Positions 33,601 to 43,700 of a stretch of DNA of 64,000 nt are shown piece by piece. The notes below the pieces were generated by a model. The model saw nothing but the letters and a program-made list of their open reading frames with translations. It did no database searches and was not told where the DNA came from. The DNA comes from Lytechinus variegatus (lineage: Eukaryota > Echinodermata > Echinoidea > Temnopleuroida > Toxopneustidae). The first letter of the stretch is position 1, and every line of letters starts with the position of its first letter. The DNA is taken from contig NC_054751.1 of assembly GCF_018143015.1 (NCBI RefSeq), forward strand, positions 19,825,292 through 19,889,291. Reading direction: 5' to 3'. A program made the translations under genes and the position numbers.

Positions 33601-36592
33601 AAAGCCGAACAAAGTCAGGGTCGTATTCGACTGTAGTGCTCGATACCAAGGAACCTGTCTGAATGATCATCTTCTACAAGGGCCCGACCTGATCAATCCC
33701 CTTATCGGAGTTCTGTGTAGATTTCGCCAAGCACCTATAGCCTTCACTTGCGACGTAGAAAAGATGTATCACCAGTTCCGTGTGACGAAGGAACATCAAG
33801 ACTATCTCCGTTTCCTGTGGTGGGAGGATGGGGATCTCTCTAAGCCCCCAGTGGATTATCGAATGAAGGTCCATCTCTTTGGAGCCACTTCTTCTCCGGG
33901 ATGTGCAAACTTTGGGCTGAAGCAAATAGCAGAAGACCACAAAGTCCTTGGTGTAGAAGCTGCAGAATTTTTGAAGAGGAATTTCTACGTCGATGATGGC
34001 CTAAAATGTGTATCCTCTGAAGAAGATGCCATTGACCTTATCAAGAAGGCAGTGTCTATGTGTGCCAAAGGTAACCTGCGTCTTCATAAGTTTGTCTGCA
34101 ACAATCAACGAGTGACAAGCAGTATCCCCGAATCGGAACGAACTGCTGTTGCAAAGACTAGTCTGGAACTCGGTCAACAAGGCTCCACATCAATTGAAAG
34201 AGCACTTGGGATACAATGGTGCATCAACTCAGATGAATTCTGTTTCAGACTAACCCTCAAGGATCATCCCCTGACAAGACGCGGAATTCTTGCCACCGTT
34301 GCTTCCATTTACGACCCACTTGGTTTGATTGCACCTGTGGTTCTTGTTGGAAGACAGATTGTCCAGGAAATGTGTAGACAAAAGATGGACTGGGACCATC
34401 CTGTTCCTGAAGATCTCCGTCCACAATGGGAAAAGTGGAGACTTGAGATTCTGAAACTTCCCAAAGTTACGATCCCTCGTTGCTTCGAACCACAAGACTT
34501 TGGGACACCTCAGGAAGTGCAGCTCCACCACTTTTCAGACGCCTCCTTATCAGGATACGGTCAGTGCTCCTATGTGCGTCTAAAGGATGAAAATGGCAAG
34601 GTCCACTGCTCCTTAGCCATGGCAAAGGCAAGAGTGACTCCTCTAAAGCCAACAACAATCCCAAGGTTAGAACTCCAGGCAGCTACCTGCTCCGTGAGAA
34701 TTGCTAGTATCCTAAATGATGAACTTGACTACGATTCTCTCACGCACCACTTCTGGACAGACTCAAAAGTTGTTCTTGGCTACATATACAACGAGACTAG
34801 GCGCTTCCATATGTATGTTGCCAATCGTGTTGAACGCATACTTCAGACTTCATGCCCAGAACAATGGAATTATGTATCCAGTGCTGAGAATCCTGCTGAT
34901 CATGCTTCTCGAGGATTGACGACAGAAGAAATGCTATCATCCAACTGGCTTACAGGACCTACCTTTCTTTGGAAGAGTGAGATTCCTACACAGGATGTCG
35001 ATGTTGAGGTTTCTCCTGACGATGTTGAAGTGAAATCAGCAGCTACTGTTCATGTTACACAGGTAGAGAACTTCACATCTTTCGAAGATAGATTGACTCG
35101 ATTCTCCAGTCTTCATAATGCAGTGTCAGCAGTTGCAGTGATAGTAAAGTGCTGCTACAGAAAGAAGGACCTGAGCATTGATGAAGTAGAAGCAAGACGA
35201 ATAGCGGAAAGGAATATTATCCGTGCAATTCAGAAAGAAGCATTTCGTGAAGAAAGGAAGCAAATCAAGTCAGATCCCTCAGTCGGTTCAAAGTCCAACT
35301 CATTGAAGCAGCTTGACCCTTTCCTTGATAATGACAATCTTCTACGGGTGGGAGGTCGGTTGAAAAAGGCCGAGATGATGTATGGTGCGAAACATCCTAT
35401 CATCCTACCAAAGCGAAGCCATCTATCCAACCTCGTTGCCTTGCACTATCATCAAAGAACTGCACATCAAGGAAGAAATCTGACCATCAATGCCATTCGT
35501 TCCAGTGGATATTGGATCATTGGTTGCAGGAGTATTGTCTCATCTCTAATCAGCAAGTGTGTAATCTGTATCAAATCCCGAGGCAAGCCAAGAGGACAAA
35601 AGATGGCCGATCTACCTCAGGATAGAGTAGAGCCTTCTCCTCCTTTCACCTACTGTGGACTTGACTGTTTTGGTCCCTTTACTATCAAGGAAGGAAGAAA
35701 GGAGATAAAGCGATATGGGCTCATTCTTACCTGTATGGCTATGAGGGCCGTACATATCGAAATGCTAGACGATCTGTCCACCGATGCATTTCTCAATGGA
35801 CTAAGATGTTTCATTGCTATCCGGGGAAATGTTCGCCTCATTCGTTGTGATCAAGGATCTAACTTCATTGGAGCCAAGCATGAATTGAAAAAAGGCCTCC
35901 GTGAATTAGATGGAGATCGCGTTGCCACTCAATTACTGAAACTTGACTGTGAATTCAAGATGAACCCTCCTTCTTCAAGTCACATGGGAGGAATCTGGGA
36001 ACGACAAATCAGGAATGTCAGAAATGTTCTCGATGGAATATTAGAACAGTCAGGAACTCAACTAAATACATCCTCTCTTCGAACGTTCCTGTACGAAGCT
36101 ATGGCTATCATCAATAGCAGGCCATTGACAGTTGAAGATCTGGAATGTGCGGATGGTCCACTCCCCTTGACTCCGAATCATGTCTTGACCATGAAGTCAG
36201 GTATTGTGATGCCCCCACCAGGAAAATTTGAGAGAGAAGACCTCTATCTCTCAAAAAGATGGAGACGTGTGCAATACTTAACAAATCTCTTTTGGATTCG
36301 TTGGAAGAAAGAGTATCTTCACACCCTCCAAACCAGGAAGACCTGGCCAAAACAACAGCGAAACTTCGAGGTAAATGACATAGTCATGCTACAAGACGAT
36401 GGTCTTTGTAGAACACACTGGAGTATAGCCAAGGTTGTTCAGACTTTCGTAAGCGATGATGGCTTTGTTCGTCGAGTTAAACTTCTCAAGGCAACTCCGG
36501 ACTTAGACAAGAATGGAAAACCTCTCCAAAAGAGAACTGTGCTTGAAAGACCTGTCCACAAGCTGATCTCCTTAGTCCCTAACTCCGACTAA
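30641..36592 (+). CDS. BEL/Pao gag-pol polyprotein
   Basis: One open frame of 1983 codons. In order: a charged coiled-coil N-terminus (to about 240); the gag domain typical of this group (about 310-470); two zinc knuckles near 541-600; a retroviral-type aspartic protease near 675 (LLDTMSDTTFI, with Met where many families have Gly); reverse transcriptase with YVDD near 1113; RNase H starting with FSDAS near 1297; an integrase zinc site (HYHQRTAHQGR near 1604 and the Cys pair soon after); the integrase catalytic core with acidic residues near 1673, 1735 and 1785; and a C-terminal domain common in BEL/Pao. All core catalytic motifs look present. No frameshift or early stop was found. It copies the element's RNA into DNA inside particles and inserts it. 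Class is certain; subfamily is not. Confidence 0.95.
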   Translation: MDIHVDIDSMSVENMRRSARIKKLTEKAIMQKKDDELQGKFYSEHLDLLTTLKDTDRLLSSVPINENELSLRKSDISARFDSLRKVASELEEIQGGVNEDIAKHLDELSPIIVDTISKIVVAVSESRRETFIEAPSVSKKSAASKMSKMSTISSKRAVVVAEAAALQEKLAAHKRQNECQMVLERLEMEEDARRKEASLKIEQLRRKLEEERLEGELKAQEAMIRVYDEVEDDGASTDTMRSTKQLIKSPNQDDKRVKSQKHDASIDPPLTKSKALNPDSPVFQPSHSSSEAQQNESLAEVLTRTMTLSRLPIPEPPVFMGDPLQYPDWLSAFTTLIECRGIPSGERIHYLRKYIGGSAREAVSGFFLLRSEKAYEQAREILEKRFGNPFTISEAFRSKLDSWPRIGNRDSKGLQKLSDFLQQCLQASSEIKDLEILNDIREMSRICMKLPDWIVHRWNRTVAKVKKDNGRYPSFREFVSFLSEETDIANDPYVTYDTVKAGKDKNHNDAFQIQEESKNPTSRQQRTTFSVASKTSTTQKTCVLCKRQNHGLNECWDFNQKTLEQRRDLVKKEGLCFGCLSKGHMSKQCQKRAECKKCNKRHPTSLHNETLNQLSTERKRDQSEAQSTQTKEVTKEKEASCNRVRSDVDVSLTSMVLPVYLSSLDDPQNEILVYALLDTMSDTTFITDSIGNDLHVSSETAMLSLTTMTDSKTIPCRKFKNLVVRGFKSAVKIPLPAAYSRDSIPLDEAHIPTEDTANKWTHLNNISNQLAPKQDCPIGLLIGYNCARALAPKNCILGKNDEPFAVETELGWSIVGGSQNDSTESFDTIGQTYRTVNVKVADPSLTDSQSNVKYIYKTQLKEVTAGDFLQMMERDFHELDRKETMSQEDKKFLKIIKDGIHQRDDGYYEMPLPFKKGEPDLPDNRKAAMSRLHGLKNQFLKRPKYHEHYMTFMNEILKRGDAEKIPTDEVSTSSSWYIPHHGVYHPKKPNKVRVVFDCSARYQGTCLNDHLLQGPDLINPLIGVLCRFRQAPIAFTCDVEKMYHQFRVTKEHQDYLRFLWWEDGDLSKPPVDYRMKVHLFGATSSPGCANFGLKQIAEDHKVLGVEAAEFLKRNFYVDDGLKCVSSEEDAIDLIKKAVSMCAKGNLRLHKFVCNNQRVTSSIPESERTAVAKTSLELGQQGSTSIERALGIQWCINSDEFCFRLTLKDHPLTRRGILATVASIYDPLGLIAPVVLVGRQIVQEMCRQKMDWDHPVPEDLRPQWEKWRLEILKLPKVTIPRCFEPQDFGTPQEVQLHHFSDASLSGYGQCSYVRLKDENGKVHCSLAMAKARVTPLKPTTIPRLELQAATCSVRIASILNDELDYDSLTHHFWTDSKVVLGYIYNETRRFHMYVANRVERILQTSCPEQWNYVSSAENPADHASRGLTTEEMLSSNWLTGPTFLWKSEIPTQDVDVEVSPDDVEVKSAATVHVTQVENFTSFEDRLTRFSSLHNAVSAVAVIVKCCYRKKDLSIDEVEARRIAERNIIRAIQKEAFREERKQIKSDPSVGSKSNSLKQLDPFLDNDNLLRVGGRLKKAEMMYGAKHPIILPKRSHLSNLVALHYHQRTAHQGRNLTINAIRSSGYWIIGCRSIVSSLISKCVICIKSRGKPRGQKMADLPQDRVEPSPPFTYCGLDCFGPFTIKEGRKEIKRYGLILTCMAMRAVHIEMLDDLSTDAFLNGLRCFIAIRGNVRLIRCDQGSNFIGAKHELKKGLRELDGDRVATQLLKLDCEFKMNPPSSSHMGGIWERQIRNVRNVLDGILEQSGTQLNTSSLRTFLYEAMAIINSRPLTVEDLECADGPLPLTPNHVLTMKSGIVMPPPGKFEREDLYLSKRWRRVQYLTNLFWIRWKKEYLHTLQTRKTWPKQQRNFEVNDIVMLQDDGLCRTHWSIAKVVQTFVSDDGFVRRVKLLKATPDLDKNGKPLQKRTVLERPVHKLISLVPNSD

Positions 36593-36883
36593 GTTTACCC
36601 CTTTGACTCTTTCACTGATATCATTTTGTCTTATGGTTGTTATATATATATATATACATATTTACATAGAGACAACCCTTTTTATTTGCCTATCTTTGAG
36701 TGACTTGTGTAAGAGATTTCTTACCTGATATTTATGGTGATTATATTTTTTGCTATTGATTGTACTTTAATGTGTTTTATTCACATTCTGGATATTATGT
36801 GTGTATCTATACATATATATAATATTCAAAACAAAAATCAAAAAAAGAAAAAAAAAAAATCAAAGAAGATTTTTGGGTGGGAG

Positions 36884-37830
36884 TGTGGCTGCCCCCAATC
36901 TCATGTTGGCAGCTTCCCGCGCCCCTTGTGGATGCGCGTTTTTTACTTTATTGTCTACGCGCTGCGCTAATTAGTTTTAAGTCTCTTTACCATTGATTCT
37001 TCCGATAATTAAAGATAATTCTTTGTTTTTACATTATTTAAATTGTTAATCGAACGAATTGGATCATAATTCTTGTGTATAATAGTAGTTTATATTTTCC
37101 AACACTTTTCGGTCTAACTTGCCAATTCAGTGTAATTATAAAACATATTTTTCTTGATTATATTTTTATGATATCAATGCGCGCAAAGTGCCATGACAAC
37201 CCAAAATAACTATTTTCTTGATTTTGTCACTTTGCTGTTATTTGACCTATAGAAGGAGACTTTTGTTTACGGCTCCTCTGCAAAATCTGTTTTAACATTA
37301 CTGCCATGCAAACGTTATTTATGTCCAGCCAACGAGGTGAGTTGGATCGAAAGAAGTTTTATTCATGATATTGCTGATATAAATTATTAATCAATTCTTT
37401 ATTTTCATGTAATATTATTCTAACGATTGTGGAATATGATGGATATTTATGTTTCGGAACTTGGTTGATATTGATGTGCTTTTGTTTAAATTACGTAATT
37501 GTACTTGAAACTTAGTGACATGACATTTGGTTATGAATGATGAGAATTAGTTAAGAATTATTGTTTGAAATGTTATATGATCGTATATGTCTTGTTTGAA
37601 ATGTCATAGTTGAGGAAATTTCACTCAAAGAGTAATTTAATAAGACTTGATTAATATATGTTTAATTGGAAAAGATATGTTATTGCAATGTACATATTCG
37701 ATATGAAAGTAATTGTTTTAATTGTTCAATGTTTGTTACAGTTTCACGGCACTGTTTGGAAATAAACTTTCAACATCCGTCTAAACGTTGGATCTTTTGA
37801 CTTTGTGTAAATAACTTGGTGGCAGTTACA
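36884..37830 (+). repeat. 3' LTR of the BEL/Pao element
   Basis: The second 947-bp LTR, matching the left one except for one base (C at about 37626 against A at about 29696). It is preceded by an A/G-rich tract (36840-36875) that could serve as the polypurine tract, and followed at 37831 by ten G residues, which overlap the expected target duplication. Confidence 0.93.
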
Positions 37831-38600
37831 GGGGGGGGGGCACCAAACTCCCAAACCTACGAAACAAAGAGTATATATTCATAACTATTTCAATATTGAT
37901 GCTAACGTAAATGCATAAACATGAATTCAAACACTACATGTTCCTCAGCTAGATGGCTGTCGATAGCTGGCCTAGCCGCACCAGGCGCGCTCCGCCCGGC
38001 GGTCGGCGTCGTCGTCCTGTGTCGATTTCAAGAGCTAGCCAAGGTATGTCGGCAAGGCCGAAGACAACAGCCTCTGCCCCCTGACAGCTGATCTATTGCA
38101 GATTGTATAACGCTTCATGATATGGACTGAAAAGTTGTAATCATCATCAGTGTGAGTATTAGCGCATAGTGATACTGGTAGATGGGGTAGATAACTAAAG
38201 ATTTTATAATTAAAATATGATAAGTGGGACATCGACACTACTCTCGAATTGGACATGTGGGACCGAAGTGAAGAGCAAGTCCCCGGCCCCCTAGCTCCCT
38301 GGCGAGGAATTTACCGTTTGCCCAGGAAGGGGGACGCAATGCGTAATGGGATCGAAAAGGGGGTTAGCTAAATTGCCCCCTTTTTGATTCCATAGTGCAT
38401 TGCAGTTCTGATTAGCGATAAACCATAATTAATGGGCAAGACTTCCATATGTCCCCTCCACTAAAATTGAAAAAAAAATATGGAGGTTTATCAAGAATTA
38501 TCTAAGAATCATATCTAAGAGATTTAAGAAGGAAAAGTCGGATACATACCAAAATATGGCTTTATTCCGTCAAAAATTCGAGTGCGTGTAATTCCAAATG
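37831..38600. other. No gene seen
   Basis: A stretch between the LTR element and the reverse transcriptase fragment. It includes a locally GC-rich segment (about 37970-38015, GGCGCGCTCCGCCCGGCGG). No frame or RNA gene that I can support. Confidence 0.35.
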
Positions 38601-38604
38601 GCAT

Positions 38605-39590
38605 CGGTTTATTTTCTCAGAGGGTGTGTGTGAATGGCGAGTTCTCAAGTTGGGGTCATGTAGAAAGCGGAATTCCGCAAGGGAGTGTCCTTGGCCCTGT
38701 GTTATTTTTGTTATACATGTACATCAATGATCTTCCAGACGTTGTTACTGAAAGTAATGTTTATCTTTTTGCTGATGATACCAAGCTATTCAAGTTTATA
38801 AGAGATCAGAATGATTGCAATTCACTCCAGAGAGATCTTGACCATCTGAAATGCTGGTCAGAAAAATGGCTGCTGAAATTCAACCCCAAAAAATGTAGTG
38901 TACTCTCTATTGGTAACACGCAAGACCAGCAGGAAGCTTTTCCATACACTTTAATGAATGATGCGCTTGAACATGTCACCACCGAAAGGGACTTGGGTGT
39001 TGTAATTGATGATAAACTCAGCTTTGAAGAACACATGCAATCAAAAATAAACGAGGCCAACAGGCTTATGGGCTTGATCAGACGAACTTTTTTTTATCTT
39101 GACAAAAATAACTTTGCTCTGTTATATAAGTCGCTTGTCCGACCACAAGTTGAGTTTGCCCATGCTGTGTGAAACCCTATACTGAAGAAACATATACATG
39201 TATTAGAGAACGTACAAAGAAGGGCAACAAAATTAGTCCCTGAATTAAGGAAGCTTTCCTATCCACAACGACTTAAATGGTTAAAAATCCCAACTCTGGC
39301 ATATCGAAGAGTTAGGGGTGATATCATTGAAACATATAAACACTTTAATAGTTATGATCAATGTACAAAACTTAATCTAGAAGAAAAATATAGTGAACAT
39401 ACCAGGGGTCACAGTAAAAAATTGTTCATACCAAGGACAAAGACCCAAAAATATAGGAATTCTTTTTATGTTAGAATACGTAAGACATGGAACAGCCTAA
39501 GTAATGATGTTGTCACTGCCCCAAGTGTGCACAGTTTTGAAGCTGCCCTGGATAGATGCTGGAAAAATGAGCCAAATAAAATATGACTAC
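38605..39590 (+). pseudogene. Non-LTR reverse transcriptase fragment with one nonsense codon
   Basis: The frame opens within the reverse transcriptase palm: RVCVNGEFSSWGHVESGIPQ leads into GSVLGPVLF, then the catalytic FADDTKLF near 38767, a thumb-like region, and DLGVVIDDKLSFEEH. A single TGA at 39169-39171 replaces what is normally Trp in the AVWNP-type motif. The same frame then continues to QRRATKLVPE, RRVRGDIIETYK and a natural stop at 39583-39585. The 5' part, including the endonuclease, is missing. A (TTATTA)n run at about 39720-39770 may be its tail. It looks like a Jockey/CR1-group copy, freshly truncated and with one lesion. Confidence 0.85.
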
Positions 39591-39913
39591 GAAAGCCCTG
39601 TTCCCGGAAGTGAGCCAGCCATCTTGAGGAGGAAAAACCTAGAACTGAATACAGAGGTATAACATGCCTACATTCAGAAACTTCCCTAGGTATCCCTAGG
39701 TTTAGTCAGAAAAATAAATACCCAATACTTTTTATTATTACCTTATTATTTTATTATTATTATTATTACCGGATCTACTGGAAAAATGCAATTAATTATG
39801 CAGTCGTGTTTCCAGGTCTATCACTGTTGCTATCTCAATCTAGATACTCTTGGAGAGTAGACTAGTCGTAATATTGGTTGATAATTGTTATGAAACCCAA
39901 CGCTTTCAACAAT

Positions 39914-39990
39914 TCCTGCTAGCTCAGTGAGTAAGGCGACAGACTGGAGATGCTTCGTTCTGCAGCGAGAGGTTCGAATCCAAATCCAAA
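39914..39990 (+). mobile_element. tRNA-like SINE head
   Basis: A box-A-like TAGCTCAGTGAGTAAGGCG and a perfect box-B GGTTCGAATCC lie about 40 bp apart, as in a tRNA-derived SINE. The expected acceptor stem does not form. It runs into the tail region of the minus-strand SINE at 40020-40237, so the boundary between the two is unclear. Confidence 0.5.
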
Positions 39991-40019
39991 TCCATAATTT
40001 ATTGTTCGAAATAGACATG

Positions 40020-40237
40020 AAATAAAATACTCCGAAAATTTGCTTTGCCCAATTGATCGTGGGCCCGGCAGCCACCGTGCAGCGCCAGATCGACGAGGCT
40101 CTATCCCTTTAATTGTTGAACGCCAAAGAGGGTAGCAGCAACTCCCATCTTTTAACGTCTTTTGGTCTGACGCGGCCGGGGTTTGAACCCCCGACCTCCC
40201 GGTTGTGAGACGGACGCTCTACCAACTGAGCCAACAC
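40020..40237 (-). mobile_element. tRNA-derived SINE, minus strand
   Basis: On the minus strand the head reads GGTGTGTTGGCTCAGTTGGT, then AGAGCGTCCGTCTCACAACC, and then GGGGGTTCAAACCCCGG. The D arm, anticodon arm (CAC, Val-like) and T arm are all well preserved. The acceptor arms do not pair, so it is not a tRNA gene. A body of about 140 bp follows down to about 40020. It lies about 540 bp upstream of the sialyltransferase start. Confidence 0.7.
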
Positions 40238-40773
40238 ACCGGAATCCAAGTTCCCACCGGAAATAAGAAGAAAAAACAGAGAAAGACAGAAGGGAGTTTT
40301 GGGAAAGTAATTTTTGAAATTAGTGGAGGGGACATATGGAAGTCTTTCCAATTAATGATCTGCAACCGTCCTCACTGGCTTCAATCTCTATCAACCCAGA
40401 GCCAGAGGATGCTCCTGTCTCAGAGTCCTACGTTGGATAGAGATTGAGAGTGGAGGTCATTCTAGCGTGTGCTTATTATTAAGTTTAGTAAATAATTTTC
40501 AAATCTTATTATTTGTTTTTTTGTGAGATATACTTACAAGTCATGATGTAGGCCTATGACTCTACCTTTTCTTGTTCAAAACTTACTATTGTCATCGTAT
40601 TGACATCAAATCATTTTTCACTAATTAATTTCAGATTGCCAAGACCTTGGAATCCTCCACATGAATTGTATGGGCCCAAAAGACTGGGGATTGAAAGGAG
40701 CAAACCAACCAACCAAGAGAACCCTGAGTCCTGATAATTTTCTGAGTCTTTACAATCTCGCGTGCATGAAACC

Positions 40774-43700
40774 ATGCTCACAAAAAAATGGATCCGGGTT
40801 ATTGTCACAGTCGTACTGTTTGTGGTACTGGTGAGAGTCTACATAAAGAGGAGAACAAGGAAAGAAGAGAAAGGTTTAGAGTTGGAAATAAAGTTCCCAG
40901 CACTTGTGAGAGGAAGAAGGTTTGACAATTGGTTGATATGATTGGGATATGTAATTGATTTTTATTTCAGATGTGTAATAATATTATGTATGATTAAAAG
41001 CAGCTTGTAATGTTACCATCCGAAAAAAGTAATCAGAGCTTGAATCTCTGCAAGGGATGTGAGAAGTGGATCGAGGAGGGGGGGTCCTAAATCTTACCTA
41101 GACAAGCATGATATTATCAACAAATGGAATTTGAAGGGAAAATTTTGACTTAGAAATTGAAGTTCTATTAGACATAAAACAGAATTGATGGCTTCATTGT
41201 CAGTTTAATATATATGGTTATAAATAGACATCAATACATTTGATTTTTTTGATTTATTAAGAATGAATTAATGACTTCATGTATGAGTTAATACATGAAC
41301 AAAAGAATGTTCTCAATTCTACTTTTGATAAGAGAAGAGTTCAGAATGTTTGCAAGTTGTTTTCTTTATTATGCTTCTATTTAAATATAAATAATCATTG
41401 TTTATAATGGACTGAAAGTAATCATTTTAATCTAAATGCATACCAGAATATAATGTTTTTATAAAAAAGGTGTTCCTTTGCTTTTTTTTCTTTACAGTGG
41501 TGCAAAGAAAAGAATTCCACCAGACTACAATTACACCACAGTATTTAATGACAAATATTCCTTCTCTAATGGAAAAAATGCAAATGGGAGCAGCTTGATT
41601 CAGGATTCTTGGAGGTCCAGAAAGTTTGTTAACCCTGTTGACCCAAAGGTCATTGACCCCGAGGCAGAGGCTACCATGTGGATGGAGATTACCAACCATT
41701 CTGCTCCTCAAATTGAAGAGATGAGGGCGCTTGTTCACAAGCGCTGGACGGCAAATAGAGAGGGCCTCTTGAAATTTAGGTGACTTGAGCTGTTGTTTCA
41801 AACTTGTTCATTATTATAACCTCAGTTGTTGAGGGATGAACAAGTAATTCTTTCACTTCATAAAAAGAAAATTCAAAGGCTTTATTTTCTTATAATTTGA
41901 TTCTCTTGTAGAAAAAAAGATGTGTATATAAAGTCAGAGGAAGACTATATATTTGATGTTGGTTTAATTCAGAATTTTGTACAGATATACTCTCTTACAT
42001 GGATGTTATTAATATTTCTTTTAATTCAGAGCAAGGTCCTTATGTGATTATTAAGATGTTAATTTCAAGTTTTCAACCTTTGTTTGTACATTCCACTGTC
42101 AGACCCTGTTACGAAATGATCTAGATTGGTTGTGACCATTGACCTTTACTATCTTCATTGCAGACAACAACTTGAAGAATTCAAGGCCAGTGTTATGAAT
42201 GCTACTCTGACCCAGAATAACACTCGACCGGGACAGAAAATAAGATACTCCCTCAACCGAGATGCCTTTGCTAACATTACATCAGAAATCTTCAGTTTTC
42301 TTCCCAAGGTAAACATGTGTCCTATTTTCTACTCACTAAGTACAGGCAAAATACTTGCTGATGGCCATTTTAATACTCATGCAGAATATCAACTCCTATT
42401 ACTATTTCCCGACAGTGCTTCTTTTCATACTCACTTTGCGATGCAAAACAGTTTTGGGAAAAATATCAGATTCAAATGTGTTGGTGATATCAGTGCTTGG
42501 GGGCCGACCTTAGACTTTAGAAAGTGCGCAGTGATCTCTTTCTGTGATTGCTTGTGGCAAGGGCGATGCTCTTTCTGTTTGGTTGGGACTTACTTCTTCC
42601 ATTGAAGCTGAAACCATTTTTATTCACATTTTGACAATTTTTTAATTTCCTCCCTAGTCATGCATTGAATGATTAGGGTAGTATCTGATTATTTGTGTCA
42701 ACTTTATTTATAAACATGTTTTGTTTTTGTCATGAGTGGGCTGAAATTGGGCATTATTTTTTGTGGCACTTTTGCGAATGTGATTAATTTCTTTGCTTTA
42801 ATACCATGCAATATTTTTCTCAATGTACAGGAGGGAATGTGTCTCAGATATACATGTATACATATTGATTATGAAATAATGGCTTGATTTTTTTTACCTA
42901 TACTGTCAAAATAGGAGCCTCAACAAAATATTTCCTTTATCAGGGTATGCATCTTGAACAATAAATCACACTAAGTATTGTATGGCAGACTTAATTGTTA
43001 ATAAATTAGTCACTAATTTGTGTGGAGTATTTATGAGAAAACACATCCTGGGACGTGAATGAATAAATCTGCTTAAAAACTGAAATTATCACCAACAGTA
43101 ATCATTAACATTGACACCAAACCAAGCTAGTTCAACCAACTAGAAAAAACGATAAACATGCCAATGAAAGCTAGGAAAATCCATTTAAAGACGAGAGCCA
43201 TGACACCCCAGAATCTATCTTCCAAGTGTGTGTGGCATGGTAGGAGATTAATGTTCATGTCTGTTTTCATCTTGGTCTGATTCGCAGGAATCTCTGTTTT
43301 CAAAGGTCAAGTTTCCAAAGTGTTCTGTGGTTGGTGCTAGTGGGATATTGGTAAACAGTAAATGCAGTGAACAGATAGATAATGCAGACTTTGTCTTCAG
43401 GTAATGTTCAGAACTTGTCTTTTCAGTTCAAGGTCTCCTTTCCACAATACTGTTGTTATCAATATCGAAAGCTAGAATACACGTGTGTAATATGCTATAT
43501 TTGCTCTCCAATCAAGTGATGCTATGTCATAGTTTAATGATAGTATCATAGAGCTTGCTATTGATATGTTGTAATGAAACAGGGCTCTTGTTAGTAAATA
43601 TAATTTTCCTAAATGTATGTCAGTTGAATCAATATTTTATCGCATTAATGCTTTTTAAGCATAAACAAAATAAAGTGCCATATAATCTTGTCTCTATGAT

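Larger units (their letters stand above)
28944..37830 (+). mobile_element. Full-length BEL/Pao LTR retrotransposon
   Basis: An 8.9-kb element with two 947-bp LTRs (28944-29890 and 36884-37830) that begin TG and end CA. They differ at one position in my comparison (A/C at 29696 and 37626). The five bases before the left LTR are GGGGG and a G run follows the right LTR, consistent with the 4-6 bp duplication of this group. One uninterrupted gag-pol frame lies between the LTRs. There is no envelope-like frame. Near-identical LTRs and an open frame mean recent insertion; whether it still moves is unknown. Confidence 0.95.

Noticed and set aside
40168..40237. A tRNA-Val-like gene on the minus strand
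   Set aside because: The D, anticodon and T arms look good, but the acceptor arms cannot pair and a SINE-like body follows.
40907..40920. Alternative exon 1 donor of the sialyltransferase (CTT/GTGAGA)
   Set aside because: It has the better consensus but ends in the wrong phase for exon 2, whose frame is fixed by the protein.
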